From: Atherinomorus stipes
Lineage: Eukaryota > Chordata > Actinopteri > Atheriniformes > Atherinidae
Assembly: GCA_023101725.1 (NCBI GenBank)
Contig: JALJCO010013366.1
Coordinates: forward strand, 267,102-331,101
Direction of reading: 5' to 3'
DNA: 64,000 nucleotides
A program made the translations under genes and the position numbers. The notes below the pieces were generated by a model. It was not told the DNA's origin, made no database searches, and saw only the letters and a program-made list of their open reading frames with translations. Below are positions 12,261-26,636 of this stretch, piece by piece. Within the stretch, counting starts at the first letter, position 1. Every line of letters starts with the position of its first letter.

Positions 12261-12539
12261 CTAACTCATAGGATGAATCAGTGTGTTCACAAACAGGCAA
12301 CTTAGCAAAGAGCTTAATTTGAGTTTAAATTGTGTCTTTTTACACTTGTTTTACCAGTAGCCTGTCACTTAGACACATCAATTGCTCACTTTTCTTAGTT
12401 GCATCTACAAAAATAACAAAAAAAAAAAAAAACACAGCTTAGCAGGTAGAAAATCATTTTTTCACAAATAAGTGATTCCCAAAGAGCTATCACTGTAGAC
12501 GAAAATGTGGCATATGGACAGAAAATGAAAATGGAATGA

Positions 12540-12598
12540 CATGAAATATGATTAATCCCTGTGGGATTAATCATATTTCATGATTAATCCCACAGGGA
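12540..12598. repeat. Two overlapping perfect hairpins sharing one arm
   Basis: Positions 12,540-12,558 pair perfectly with 12,564-12,582 (19 bp, loop 5). Positions 12,556-12,573 pair perfectly with 12,581-12,598 (18 bp, loop 7). The middle segment is common to both, so the hairpins exclude each other. Seen directly in the sequence; no gene adjoins it. Confidence 0.9.
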
Positions 12599-12643
12599 AA
12601 TTATAATAAAACAGAAAAATGGAAATAAAAACAATAATGATTA

Positions 12644-12735
12644 TAGGGGTGTAACAATACATTGATCTATATGGATACATCAATATAAATTAATGTATCG
12701 ATCATATCTTTCCAAAAATCCAATGTCGACCAAAA
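12644..12735 (+). mobile_element. Possible hAT-like terminus
   Basis: GGGGTGTAACAATACATTGA followed by ATCTATATGGATACATCAAT resembles a terminus style of fish hAT-type non-autonomous elements. The other end was not found within the next 800 bases. Confidence 0.3.
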
Positions 12736-13582
12736 ATCTATATGTCAAACTCACTTTTATTATGAAAATAGCTTTATTTTGAAGTTTCTTTGACAACATT
12801 TTCACAACAAAATACATGTTTATAATTGTGCAGTGGATAGATGTGACACAGGAAGATTGTACTTCAAAGCTTATAGTTATGTTCAACAATAACCTTGTTT
12901 ATTACTTGTAATATAGCCGTTCTGAGTTGCCTCGGCAGAAATTCAGCAGTTTTCGATGCTCTAACAGGAGGGACAGCAGAACTACCAGGCACCAGTGGAT
13001 TATATTTATCAGTGAGGATGTGCAGTCGGTAAGTGTTGCTGCTGTGTAACTTATTATCTTTTGTGTAAGAGACCAGTAAACGGTGGTAGACAATCGGTCA
13101 AGCTGCTAATGTAGCAACAGAAGCTAACACTGTTTGGTTAACTTCACGTCACACGTCCGCTCCTTATATTCATCAGAGTCCAGCCCTTTTACTCCGCAGA
13201 TCCTCTCCATCAACCGTGCTGTTGCGTTTTTATCACATTTTTCTCTGTTGGGACATCATTTCCTTCACTTGCTCTGTCCTGATAAAACTTTTTGGCTTTG
13301 ACGTTTGCCTCGTGAACGCGCTTACAGACAGGTCTAACTCTCGTGCGTATTCTTGCGACAAACAAAAGTTGGGGATAAAAAGAGGTTAAAATGAGCTCAT
13401 TAAATTTCCGTCCCACCCAACTATAATTAAAAATTCATTTGAAGATAATTTAAGAAGGATTGTGTATGTAAAACACTAGGTTATGACACCTTTAGAAACA
13501 CTGGTTTAATGCTGTTATCAGCGTTAAACTGGCAATTGGATTAACAAAACAAAATTAGAGGGAAACGGGGAGAGGGGTGGTT

Positions 13583-14050
13583 AGGAGCTGTATCAGGATG
13601 TTCAAATGTTGCAAAAGTCAACTACAGGCATAGTCTATACATGCTTCATATGTTGCCCTCACCGCTATAGATAAATAATTTGATGTAAAATGTTAGTTTT
13701 TTTACACTTTCGTCTTTTTTTCAAGACGAAAGTAAAATGGTGACTGCACTGAACCACCGAAGCTCTCGACCAATCACGTCCATTTAATGACATCATCTCA
13801 TAATAGTCACAGATTCTGAAGGGTCACAGATTTTGGTGAAACACCAGTCTCACAACTTATGTGGACAGATATTTTTCACTGCCCCAAAGTCTGACATGGA
13901 GTTTGAATTACAAGCGGTACCATAGAGACCCCTGAGAAGTAAGTAGCCTAAATTAGCTTACAAGTCATAGGCTAATGTTAGCATTGAGCTGAGATATATT
14001 TTCAAAGTTCACATAACTGAACTTTCATTCGCGTCCATTTGCTATCTGGG
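13583..14050 (+). mobile_element. MITE family C, copy 1 (truncated)
   Basis: It starts AGGAGCTGTATCAGGATG and aligns with 39,299 onward: TTCAAATGTT.CAAAAGTCAA, GACTG.ACTGAACC, AGCTCTCGACCAAT, ATTCTGAAGGGTCACAGA and CAGAGACCCCTGA-like blocks. The right part is missing; a different repeat begins near 14,053. It contains an 11-bp perfect hairpin (13,706-13,716 with 13,723-13,733). Confidence 0.7.
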
Positions 14051-14052
14051 AT

Positions 14053-14210
14053 GTTTATTTCTGCTGTGAAGTTGGCCTTTTTAACATGGGAGTCTATGGG
14101 GATTTGCTCTGTTTTGGAGCCAGCCCCTAGCGGATCAAGAAAGAATTTCAATTAATAAACTTCACTTCTTCACACTTTTCCAGTGGAGTTTGACCCTTGG
14201 TTGCAACCCA
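14053..14210 (+). repeat. Dispersed repeat family E, partial copy 1
   Basis: It shares CATGGGAGTCTATGGGGATT and GGAGCCAGCCCCTAGCGGAT with the inverse of 51,043-51,762, and GGATCAAGAAAGAATT with 20,437-21,140. Non-coding. Confidence 0.7.
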
Positions 14211-14310
14211 GAGACGTGTTGTATAGGGGGCGTGTAATATAGACTAATCCAATGAGCGTTTTGTGTGTCTCGCCATCTTGCGGTGCTGCTATTGCAAGGG
14301 GAATGAGTCC

Positions 14311-15692
<1,382 letters not shown>

Positions 15693-18600
15693 TGCGAGTC
15701 CCAATTACCTCCTATCTGCGAACATGGAAAGCAGCGTGAATATCTGGATTTACAACATTGGACAGTCGTCTAAGGTAATGATAACCTATAGGTATGTTAT
15801 CCGGAGATCTCTACATTATTCTGACATTTAAAAAAAAAAATTACATCAGAGCATTACTTTAAACTATTATTCATCTTTGGAAACTGGCTTTAATATCAAG
15901 CCACGAATAACACGCACATTTCATGATTACTTATCAAAGTTTTGAAAAAAAACGAAACTCTTTCAAAGGTCGTTACTTTTCTGCTTTATCACATATTTGG
16001 CTTTTGGTATTGTTTAAGGACTGTACAGATCACGTAGCCTTCACATGTCCTGTAGATGAAACTAAAGGCTGCAGGACACAGTCTTCCTGATCCGTTTGTG
16101 TTTGCGACTCAACTGTTTTTATTTTCTGGTCCCAACGTTGCCCTGATCAGAGCAAATAACGTTATATTTCACAATATCTCCCAGATCAGTTGTTAACTCG
16201 CAGCAACACCATAGCTGTCTCTGTTAGCATTAGCTAGCATAATAAATTATGCGGTGCATTATTCTCAGGAGCATAAATACGTGAAATAAAGTGTCAGAAT
16301 AATGAGTGTTCATCATAATTTACCGTGTTTTTATTGTTGGGGATTAAATCCAGTGTTTTCTCTGTTGTGGCAGCATGTTATTCCTCCTCTGCTCTGTGCG
16401 TCCGATATTCCTCAACGATACGAACACACTGACATCAGTGGACTGAGCAGCAGCACCGTCCACTTTTGTCACAGACAGCAGAAATCTACATGGAATAAAT
16501 GTCCATGATCTTCTTATTCACTTATTACCACATTAAAGTTTTCTTCTGCTGTTCCAAAAACCAGGAATGCGACAGTCCTTCCAGATTCCCTCCATGTTGT
16601 TAAGAAAAAAGTCTGATTCTCATCTGTTCTAATTCCAGAATTACAGAAAGGCTCCCCCCGCAATGGCGGGGGCAGTGTAGTTGTGCCGTTTGGCCGGATT
16701 AGTCTATAGTGGGTGGATGGTGGTTAGGGTTATAGGGGTTTGGCTGTAGCTTTCACCTATAAAAACATTTGTTGTTTCTAGATTTTTGCATAATACAGCA
16801 GTACATTTTATAAAATGGTGATATACTGTATTTCTTTAAAAGAAAAAAGGAAAATCTAGGAATACTGTTTTCACAGTATTACTGAATTTATACAATTTTA
16901 TACCTTTAAAATTGAAGTTTTAGTATAATTACAGTTTTTTTTTTTTTTTTTTTTTTTTAGCATATTCTGAAGCCAGTGCATGAATATCTTGAATTTCTAA
17001 CAGACAAACTGCATCTTTGAGTTTATGAGGCAGCCTGTGAAAGGATAATTTTAAACAGTCAGGTCTCACACATTAGTAGTTTCCCTTGAGCTGACCTTGA
17101 CTTAAACACACTGAGCCTGAGGCGGTGGGCTGAGGGCTGAGCTCCCCCTCAGGCTCCCCTCCCCCCAAAGACTCTTTGCAGGTTGACTGGAAGAGAGAGA
17201 GGGAGAGAGGGAGAGAAAGAGAGAGAGAGAAAAAATACATGTCCAGATACTTCTATTGTTCTGTGCTCAGATCTTCACACAGGTTGCTAAAACAAAGCCC
17301 TCTTATTAATATTTATAGCCTCTCTGATGGGACGGGATCAATGGAGAGAGGCAAAAGAGAAGAGAGTGTGTCTGAATAATCATCATCCATCTAGTCCCAT
17401 CCCTCTGTCTCTGTCTCTCTGAAGTGGAAGGGATGTTTAAAGTAGGAATACGGTGAGAGAGCAAGAGATGGAAATTTGATGCAACAGTGAAGAAGAATGG
17501 CTCGTTTGCACGTGTGTGTTTATTTTTTTTGGGTGGGGATGTTGGCAGCCACCTTAACAGGAAATAACTGAGGTGTTTCTTTTCCTTGGTAAATTTTGCA
17601 GCGATATCTGCTTCACACTCTAGGCTTGTGTTTCTTGGTTCTGTTGACTTTTATTTGTCCTAATTTCTTCCCTTTCGCCAGCTGAAGATGTGTGGGAGAG
17701 TGTTGAGTGGATTTGTAACACATGCCTGGTGTCTTCATTGGCAGGCCCAGCATGGTGGAACTCCAGAGATAAAAGTCTGACAGCCTGAGACAGTCTGCCT
17801 CTCCTGTAGGTGGGCACGCTGCCCTGTGCTCAGTAAGCGAATTAGATGGGCAGCGCTCCCAAAGCTGCCCCTCTTGACTGACAGCAGCCCTGCTGAGCGA
17901 TCTTAAACTGCACAAGGAGAAAGTTATTAATCAGATATGTTTGCGTCTTCTTGCTTTTCCTTTAGAGGAGGAGGAGGGAGACCTGGCTTGGTGATGAATG
18001 CCCTCACTTCTTCACATTTCAAAAGTACAGTTTATCCATGAGAAATGGAGCAACTTGGACTCAGGCGGAGAGAAAATTGCCTTTTTCTTTGACCTGCAGC
18101 CAAGGGTGAGGAAGTGAATGGAAAGCGATATGAGAGTGTCTTGCCCTCTGAGGTGATGAATACAGCACAAATTAGAAGAAGAGGCTTTTCATCCTCGAGC
18201 GCCTCGGCTTTTCACATTCTCACCGCTCTAAATTATTTTCTGTTTTTTGCTCCATGGCCACGTTTTTTTTTCCTCCTAAATCTTTTATTCTCTTTTTGTC
18301 CATTTTTATATCCTCTCTATCTCCAGTCTCTGCACGCTGCACGGGTGCTGGGGTTGACAGGTTGAGCTCTGTGAGGTCAAGAGGGCGAGGGCAGCATTTG
18401 CAGAATGTGGGACAGAAAGCTGAGACAGCACGGCCTTCAGTGGGAACACAGTGTGCAGCAGGAATCGCGAGGCTGCGCACAGTCACTGAGAACCATGACC
18501 TTGATCCGTGAGCGGAGAAAAAAAGAAAATCGACTCAAATCTGTCGAGTCTTTACAAGACATTGCAGACCTCGATGCCCTGCATTAATATACACAGACTG

Positions 18601-19925
18601 ATATATTGTGCATGGCTCAAACTGAAACCATCACGAAAAATCATGTCTGCTTTAGCTTGATTTGGTATGTCTACTGTAACTTGCAACAAAAGCTTTGATT
18701 TATTTATGAATATTTAAATATTGATTGCAAATTTTAATCATAACTGAACTTTTGTGTGTGCAAATAATTTGAGCACACAAGATCCATAATTTCCTACAGC
18801 TCACCCTGCTGCTGGTGAATGATGTATGTGTGGCTCATATAAATGCTCCACACAACACTGCAAAACTCCAAACTGCACAAAGTATCCAACACAAAGCCTG
18901 TGGGACTTAAATTGTACATGAGTGGAATAACATTACTGGTAGCAGACTGGTAGACTAGTTTAAAAATACATGCGATTCCAACTGGACTCAATCTTTATTT
19001 GGAGCCCGTCCTGCTGGACTGACACTAATATCCACCTGGGAAAAAGAGTTGGCCATGTTGGTCATGTTTTAAAATTTCACAAACTTTTTTGTTAAAGTCA
19101 TTCTATAAAGACGGACGTTTTGAAGGAACTACATATTCTGTGTTTTTATTGAATGCATGCTTTACATGAGATAATTAGCAAAGATTCATTTGAAGCACAT
19201 CTCAAAATATTTTGCATCTTGGTTCTGCTGCAAACCTTTGGCGAGTTAAACTTTACACACATTAATGATCAACACCCACACAACTCTATTTTAAATTCTC
19301 TACATACTGCCAGTTTTCACACCTGAAACAGGCTGAATGCGCACGAAGGACTTTCTGCACTAATTCTGAAGCCATAAACCTGACTGTTATGACGGGATGT
19401 AAAGTGAAGTGAACATGTAGCCTAGAGATGATATGAAGTTAAAACAACATGCCCACAACGTGTTATCTAACTCTGAATCTTCTTGCTGAGGAGAAACTAA
19501 TTAGTGAAAATGTTTGACAAGCTGCCTTATCTGGAGAAATGATATACTAAACCTGGCTTTGCTCCCTGTTGAGAATAGCAGAGGTACAAAGCATACTTCA
19601 AATACCGGTTGAATAATAAACATTTCATATCATTTAGTGTCTAATTAGTTATTTTCAGGCTTACACTCAGTGTCTAATTGTTGTGAGCTTGAAAGTCAGC
19701 TGATCCCAGGAGTCGGTGTCATGGAAGAGTGGCTTGTCTGAGACTGTTTTGTTTTTCCTCAGAGAGAGTACGTTTACATCCTCTGCATCTGGTTACTTTC
19801 CTCTGAGTCATGTTTTTACCATCGGTGGGTTTGCATAAGTTTGCACTAAAGAGTAAAATTATCATTATTTTATTTCCTTTGTTTGATTTTGGTCTAAGCT
19901 CACACATAATGTTATATAGATCCTA
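15693..19925. other. Mostly unique non-coding DNA
   Basis: No supported gene. Landmarks are a 24-base T run at 16,935-16,958, a 7-bp GC hairpin at 16,655-16,672 and a purine-rich tract at 17,188-17,232. Frames near 17.6-18.5 kb (up to 100 codons) lie in overlapping opposite-strand pairs with no domain, so they are not called. Confidence 0.45.
17188..17232 (+). repeat. (GA)n-rich purine tract
   Basis: Imperfect GAGA/GGGA repeats form an almost pure purine strand of about 45 bases. Confidence 0.85.
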
Positions 19926-19929
19926 AAGG

Positions 19930-20436
19930 TGCATTCAGAAAGCATAGACCGGTAGACTCGGTCCGATTGGGGACTCAGTTCGGCTGGGGGCGGGGGTGAT
20001 CGCATTCATGTTGCACCATAGCCAAACGAGTCAATCCTTTGGAATAATGTTCCCAATCTCTCCAGAGGTGGCGCTGCATTTGGATTCACTATAGGCAAGG
20101 ACAAGACATACAACGAACATGAAGGTTCTCACAACTTCCATTTCCTTCACAAAATGACATTATTTTTGTGCCTACCTTGGAGACCTGGGATATGCTTTCA
20201 TCAAATATCAATTGAAGCTTTTACTTCCTCGTAACTTCACGTCTGACCACGAGACATTTTTAAAAGTACTGCAGTCCCACATGTGTGTTTGTTGCTTACC
20301 CACAATGCCCAACTTTTAACCCACAATGCTATGCTAAACCAAATACAGGAAGCAGCAGTTTGTAGTCCACTTCTGTATTTGGTCCACTTGAATTGGACAG
20401 AGACCCATGTTTGTAGGCGGGCCAAGTCCGTTTGCA
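19930..20436 (+). mobile_element. Probable MITE (family F)
   Basis: GTGCATTCAGAAAGCATAGA followed by CCGGTAGACTCGGTCCGATT has the style of fish non-autonomous elements with a GTGCATTCA terminus. The internal pair CCCACAATGC at 20,299 and 20,319 is a short direct repeat. The right border was not resolved because repeat family E starts immediately afterwards. Confidence 0.4.
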
Positions 20437-21140
20437 CCATAGACCGTTAATAGAGATGGACGGTTACGACTGAATAGAAGACATTGAAGCCAGTTGGGCA
20501 TGTCCCACTGTTGCCATCTTGCCGTGTCACGTGTGTCGTCACACCCAGAAAATACTAAAATGGGCAAAGCATGGCCCCAGGGCAATTGATAGACAACCAA
20601 CATATTCTGGGCTAAAGATAAGTATTTTTACAGTCTATGGGCTAAATGCAAACTGGGCTAACTCGAAACTAACAGGAGCTAATAAAGATTAGCCTCCCAA
20701 GCGGCGGAAAGGCATGTTTGAAATTGCTAATAGCTGACTGAAAACCACCATCTTGCTACTCTACTTCAGAGAAGGACCCTGAGACCTTACAGAGCAAACA
20801 GGTAGCTAACTGTTAGCCACCAGTCAGCTTCCTGTCTGCCACGTCAGTCAAAAGGATACACCCCTAATTATGTGTAATTTCAAGATTAAATACCATCTAA
20901 ACGGATGAGTTATTAAAAAAAAAAAAAAAAAACTCACCCCTTCACAGTTGACATGAAGGTAACTTGACCTATTAAACCTAAAATGATGTTTTGAACCAGG
21001 CTGTAAGATTTGGTCTGTTTTGGAGCCATCCCCTAGTGGATCAAGAAAGAATTACAATGAAAAACTTCACTTCCTGGTTTCACAGGAAGTTTGCCCCTTG
21101 GTTTGCACATTCACAACTCCCCCAAATGAAGCAAACTTTC
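20437..21140 (+). repeat. Dispersed repeat family E, copy 2
   Basis: It aligns over about 700 bases with the inverse of 51,043-51,762. Shared blocks are CATAGAC near the start, GCCAGTTGGGC, GCCATCTTGCCGTGTCACG, TAATTATGTGTAATTT, GTTGACATGAAGGTAA and GTTTGCCCCTTG. An 18-base A run (20,915-20,932) is inside. Non-coding; family name not established. Confidence 0.75.
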
Positions 21141-24100
21141 CGAGAAAAAAAGACTGATTCTAATCAAAAAAAGCTTTGGGAATCCACCCTAAAACCAGAA
21201 AGCCATAAATTCGAGTTTTTGGTCCACTGCATCCAGTTCCTGTCTAAAACATCTGCAGCTGTGTGTATGACAAAGCTTGTTAGAATTGTTTTAAACAAGG
21301 AGCATTATCCCCAAATAAGTCATTTCTATAAGTAATATTGAGTCAAATGCAATTAATCTGGAATATTGACGAATAAAGTGGCTATGAATACTAAGATCTT
21401 ATGCCTTACTTTTTTTTCTTTTTTTAAAAAAAGAAATCTAAAACAGCGAACCTCCATAAGCCAGCCTGACTTACCCTCACCAGCCACCACACTTGGCAGC
21501 TAGTGAGCCATGCATCCTCATCAGTTTGAAATATTTGGGACAATGTGACATAAGGAACCTGGAGAGTGGCTTGCATTCATTATTATTATTGTGGATGTAT
21601 TTTTTTTTTTTTTTTAAATGTACTGTCTTGATAAAGTTGTGGCTATCACCCTCAAGTCTTTTATAATACAACTCTGTTTCCAACACCGCCGGGACACTTG
21701 GTGTATTTAAGATATTAGTGCATGAATGAATTTGTATTAATTCGACTCAAATCAGACTTTTAAAAACACTAACCAGCAAGATAATGTGGTTAAGATGACG
21801 AATAATTTCTCCAACTGACTGTGGCATGTACTGAATGATACACAGCTCCCTTTTCAGGTTTTAATCTGGTTTATTTAATGCTGATACTTGGCAACTGTTT
21901 ACTTGAATTATCTGTGGAAAGTTTTTGCTGCCAGAACTCACCTGTGGATTTTTACTCGCCTCCAGTTTTCACTTACAGCATTTAAGAGACTTTTAATTTA
22001 AATTAAGAAACGAGAAATGTGTGTCTAACCTTTTCATTTTAGACCTACTGGTGGTGACGTTTTGTACGTAAAGTTTACATTTAAATATGTTATTAGAGTC
22101 CTCAGCAAATAATCAGAATGGGAAAGAAAAAGTGACTACTAAGTTTTTTAAACCACAACTTTTATATGAATGGTTACTGCACTTTGATAGCAAGAAAGCT
22201 GGTTAGGACTGGTGGTGAAGCAGCTGCAAATGATTGACCTAATTAATCCCGATGTTTCGTTCCACCAGGCAAAGTTGTACCAACACTACATTGCCGTTTA
22301 AATATGTTTTCTGTTGGAGCGTTTTCGTGCCCAGGTGCACATTTCATAAAAGTAGACTCAAGTTATCCAGGATGGGAGAAGATAGCAAGACTTAAAGCCT
22401 TGTCAGAACATCCTGGTTTCACAACCGACAAACCAGCCTAGGAGCGACTGCCAAGCCAGGTGTGTGTAATCCATTGCATTCATACTGTCTTCGCGAGACC
22501 ATGAAAACGAGCAGTTTAACTTTGGCATGGAGAAGTTTCCTCACTTAAAAAATAACCTTATAATTTCACCTCACTGCTGTGTTATGATATCCTGGTTTAC
22601 GTTAGCACTGTGAGCCTGAGGTTTGTACGGAAGATGAGGTTTCTTTGCTCTACGGACACCACCTTATTAGGATTTTAATGTGTGCCAGTGAAGCTTATAT
22701 GCGCCATTAAATGTGCCGCTCAGTTTAGTATGTTTGAAGGAAAAAACGGTTAAGAATGGAACGGAACATTTATGCAGACTGAGACCAGAGCGTTATGTTT
22801 TTTTTGTGCATTTTTATTTCTTTCATGATATTTGAAGAGAGTATGGACATAACTATATAAAATTTTTTTTTTTTTTTGGTACAGTAAGTAGTTTATGAGA
22901 AATAACGTCCTCATAAGTGGACAGCAGGTCAATGTTAATATATGAAATTATAAAGTCATCAGAGTGGAATGATAAATGAAACTCCTGTTTACTTCTGCAA
23001 AATGACCAACACTGAGTGTAAAATGTAATAGAACAATTATGATGTGATTGCAGTTCAAGAAAATATCACATTTCACCCAGCACACTTGTTGTTCCTGTAC
23101 AGCCCTTTACATTACACTGCGTTAGATTCTTCAGGTTGAGAAGCTTTGGAAAGCTGCAAAAATGACAAATGTAATTGAGCCATCTCAATATCCTGATGAA
23201 GATTTACAGAAGTTCTCACATTTGACTGATTTTGACAGACTGCAAATGAAAATGAACTGATGCATTTCAGCACAAAACCTTTTTAGACTCTGATGAAAAG
23301 TATGCATACTTTTATGCGTATGCGTGACAAGGGGAACGATAGTAAATAGTAACTTTAACTCCCCATGATTTGGATATTCAGATGTATCCTTGTATTTTTC
23401 CATTTTTGCATTTAGTGGATTTGGGATCTGACACTCCACTGAGTTTTCACAGTTGAAGCAGAATTTCTTGCTTTGTTTCTAGAAGCTCGGGAAGGTATTT
23501 TGCAAATATTGTACAAACTGTGGCATGAAAGATATTTATTTAATTTGTTTTATGGTCTATTTCTTGTTCTTGAGTAACATCATCACTGTTACACCAAAAT
23601 GACCTGAGACACCATCATGCAGAATCCAAGCAAATGTTCGAGAGTCCTGGTGTAAAACTTTCAATGTTGTTATGGCGACACAAGAAGCAGCTGCTAGATT
23701 ATCAAGGTCCAAGAAGTGAATCATTATTTGAATTGTCCACTTACTTTTTGGACATTCTTTAGTAGGAACTCATCACCCCATCTACCAAGTCAACACCGCC
23801 CACCAGCATGTTCTAGTATGTACTAGTATACAACATGATCACATACTCATATTGTTCATCTCTGTCGGACCGCTGCTGCAGATGACTTCAGATTGTTCAG
23901 CATGAACAGATGATGGCATTAAACTTGGTTTGTTGTCAAATCACCTTTCTAAGCCACCTTTCCATCATCTCTGATGATGCTGATGTACGTCTTCCACGTG
24001 ATTTCACAAATTTACCACTAGGCAGCTTTTGGGCGGCCTTGATGATCCAATATACGTAGCTTTACTGAACATGAATAACATCTAATATCATTTAAAAACT

Positions 24101-24799
24101 TAGAATTGATGCACAAAACTACTCAGTCTGTCCAAAATATCCCACTAGGTGTACTTTCTTTTATTCTGCATATGTGGTGATATATTGTACAGTTCGTCCC
24201 AATGTCCTCATATGAGTACATGACATTTAACTTTGTTTTGGAAAGTACTTGCTATATACATTTTTGAAATATGCATACCACATGGAATTATAGACATTAC
24301 TGTCTTCAAATATACACATTTTAGCACAAACATTACTGTTATCTTTTAGATTTTTAACTTTTCCTCTGAAAAGTGCACTTTTAGCTTTTCACCAATATTT
24401 GTGTCCTCTTGTGGCTTGACAGAGTAGTGCACTGTGATAAATGCAACCACTAGGTGGAAGCTAGTCTACAGGTCTGTTATGTAGAATGAAGCATATGGTG
24501 GAGGGAAGTAAAAATGTAATGTCCTCGTATGTGCACCCAGGGTCTCAGGAGGATTTATTAAATTGTACATTTAACTATTAGCCGCATTAGCTGGCTATAG
24601 TCGTAAAAGTTAGCTTTTTGTTTCCACATCTGGGACCACTTCCCAGCATATTTTATCTACAACTCATGTACACCTAATTCAGTCAGATGTGCACAACTCA
24701 AAGCACTGCTTGTCGAGTTCTTTGCAAGCCTCTTGATGAGCCATTCATTTGAGTCAGGTGTGTCAAAATATGTAAAGTATATTTGGTCCCTGAGGACCA
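21141..24799. other. Mostly unique non-coding DNA
   Basis: No supported gene. It includes the 22-base perfect A/T palindrome at 21,415-21,436. Part of a hAT/MITE-like repeat shared with 26.4 kb is present at about 24,725-24,800 (ATTCATTTGAGTCAGGTGTG, TCCCTGAGGACCAG). Confidence 0.45.
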
Positions 24800-25372
24800 G
24801 AGCTGTGTTCGAAATCATCCACTCAATCCCTATTCCCTACATAGTGTATATGATGTAGTCGACTATATCATGTAAACTATGACTGGAGGAGATTTCGGAC
24901 ACTACATGGGGTAACGTCAGATGCGCTGCGACATGCAGTAGTGGAACTTCAATAAAGATATATATTTTTTTTTTTTTTTTTTTTTTTTAAAGACGTGCAT
25001 TAGCAGTAGCTAACAGTTATGAACAATAAACAGCTTTCCTGCTATGAAGAAATACCACTATTGTTAAAAGCTACTCAACAATGCCACTAAAGCAAATGTT
25101 GGTACTTTAACGTTACATTTACTTACATTTAAGCTGCTTTGCCATTTTTCTTCTGCGATCACAAAACACGGCCACATTGCATTGTGGTATACGGGAGTAA
25201 AATGTAGGGTACATCGCTTGTACACTTACATTTGCAGTGCATTGTGGGTATTTTATAGTGGACGATGTAGTGGATGAAAAATAGTGAACAGAAGTCTAGC
25301 AACACTACAAAATGGCGTGCTCACGATATAGTGCACTACATCCGTGATAGGGAGCGATTTTGAACACAGCTC
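24800..25372. mobile_element. MITE family G with 17-bp TIRs
   Basis: GAGCTGTGTTCGAAATC at 24,800 and the inverse of 25,356-25,372 (GAGCTGTGTTCAAAATC) match at 16 of 17 bases. The interior is non-coding and carries a T run at 24,965-24,988. Sub-terminal inverted pieces built around ATAGTG and CACTAC recur near both ends. Confidence 0.75.
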
Positions 25373-25396
25373 AGGTTTGGTAAATACTTACTAGTT

Positions 25397-26237
25397 CAGT
25401 GATCCCTCAACTCTGGTCGTCAACGCCCAGTTTGCTGCAAGGATGAAATAACTCCCTGCTGCAACACACCTGATTCAAATAAAATGGTTCCCTGACTAGC
25501 TCTGCACAAGTCTGCTACTGGGCCATTAATTTGAGTCAGGTGTGTTGAAGCAGGGCAACAGGGAAAGTCTGCAGGATGGTGCGCCTTAAAGGGACACTGT
25601 GTAATCGGGAGCAGCTCCCTCGTACTTTTCATGCTGCATTCGCGTGAAACCGGGCAGACCGACGACATCCGCTGCATATAAAGTTATCACCGGCCTCTAT
25701 GTGAAGACTTGGTCCGTCAATTACAGTGACATCAGTCCACATCTGTTCGGTTGTCATGGCGATGTCGTATTGTTTTCCCTGACCCATGTTTTACCGTCTT
25801 TCGCTCGGCTTTATTGATTAAAATGACATCTGGTTTGTTACCAACGGCCGTCTGCCCGACTGCACGTGAACCTAGCGTCAGTAAGACGCTAGTTTCTCCC
25901 CCCTGCAGCGCGGTGACTTTTCAAAGGCATTACCTCGAACTGAGCTGAAAACTCCGGTGTGTCCGGTGAGTTTCTGTGTTTTCCTACTGTCACGCTTCTC
26001 CCGAACGCAAAAACATGGCGATACGACATGGCAGCCTCCACCGAGCCGACCCGCTCGATGTGTAAATGAATGATACGAACGGCAAATTTAGAACTTAGAG
26101 GAGCACTTCAGTTTGTTGATGGGAGTGATTACTGATTAATGACAAAACACTTTTGAACCAAATAATCAGTTTTTGTGAATAAAACACAGGAGAACTTACA
26201 CAATATCCCTTTAACGACTGCAGTTGGGGATCCCTGA
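25397..26237. mobile_element. MITE family I, split by a nested MITE
   Basis: The outer ends are CAGTGATCCCTCAACTCTGG and, inverted, ATCAGGGATCCCCAACTGCA. The style AGGGATCCCCAACTC with internal CAACACACCTGATTCAAA and ATTTGAGTCAGGTGTGTTG is a well-known fish hAT-type MITE layout. The copy at 26,428-26,636 is similar and uninterrupted. Here positions 25,586-26,214 are a separate inserted element. Confidence 0.7.
25586..26214. mobile_element. MITE family H nested in family I, TTAA-flanked
   Basis: TTAAAGGGACACTGTGTAA on the left and, inverted on the right, TTAAAGGGATATTGTGTAA match at 17 of 19 bases. TTAA lies at both outer borders. No protein domain; short frames inside (85 and 65 codons) are not called. 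Removing it leaves the two halves of the outer element contiguous. Confidence 0.8.
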
Positions 26238-26427
26238 TCTAGCTGATTCACTGTTGGTCACATATCTGTCACCACACATACAAAAACTCATTCAGCTGCA
26301 GGAGGAGTTGCAGTAAAAGAGGTAATCCTGAAGAACCTGGACCTTGAAATCCAGAAACTGGCAATAGTTGTTTCAGTGTACAATATAGTAAGTGACAAAC
26401 TACTGCAAGTGACAGACTACATGCCGA

Positions 26428-26636
26428 AGTCCAGTCCTCAAGAGCTACTATCCTGCACATTTTGGTTGTATTCCTTCTCCAACACACCTGAATCAAATGA
26501 ATGGCTCGTTACCAGGCCTCTGCAGAGCTGAATGATGTGCATGAAGAAAGTAACCATTTGATTCAGGTGTGTTGGAAGAAGGTATGTTCTAAAAATTGCA
26601 GGATAATAGCTCTCTAGGACCAGACTTGGGCACCCC
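26428..26636. mobile_element. MITE family I, uninterrupted relative
   Basis: A near-palindromic element. CCAACACACCTGAATCAAAT is answered by ATTTGATTCAGGTGTGTTGG, and CCTGCA/TGCAGG blocks flank these on both sides. Ends are of the CCAGTCCTCAAGAGC / GCTCTCTAGGACCAG type. Confidence 0.65.
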
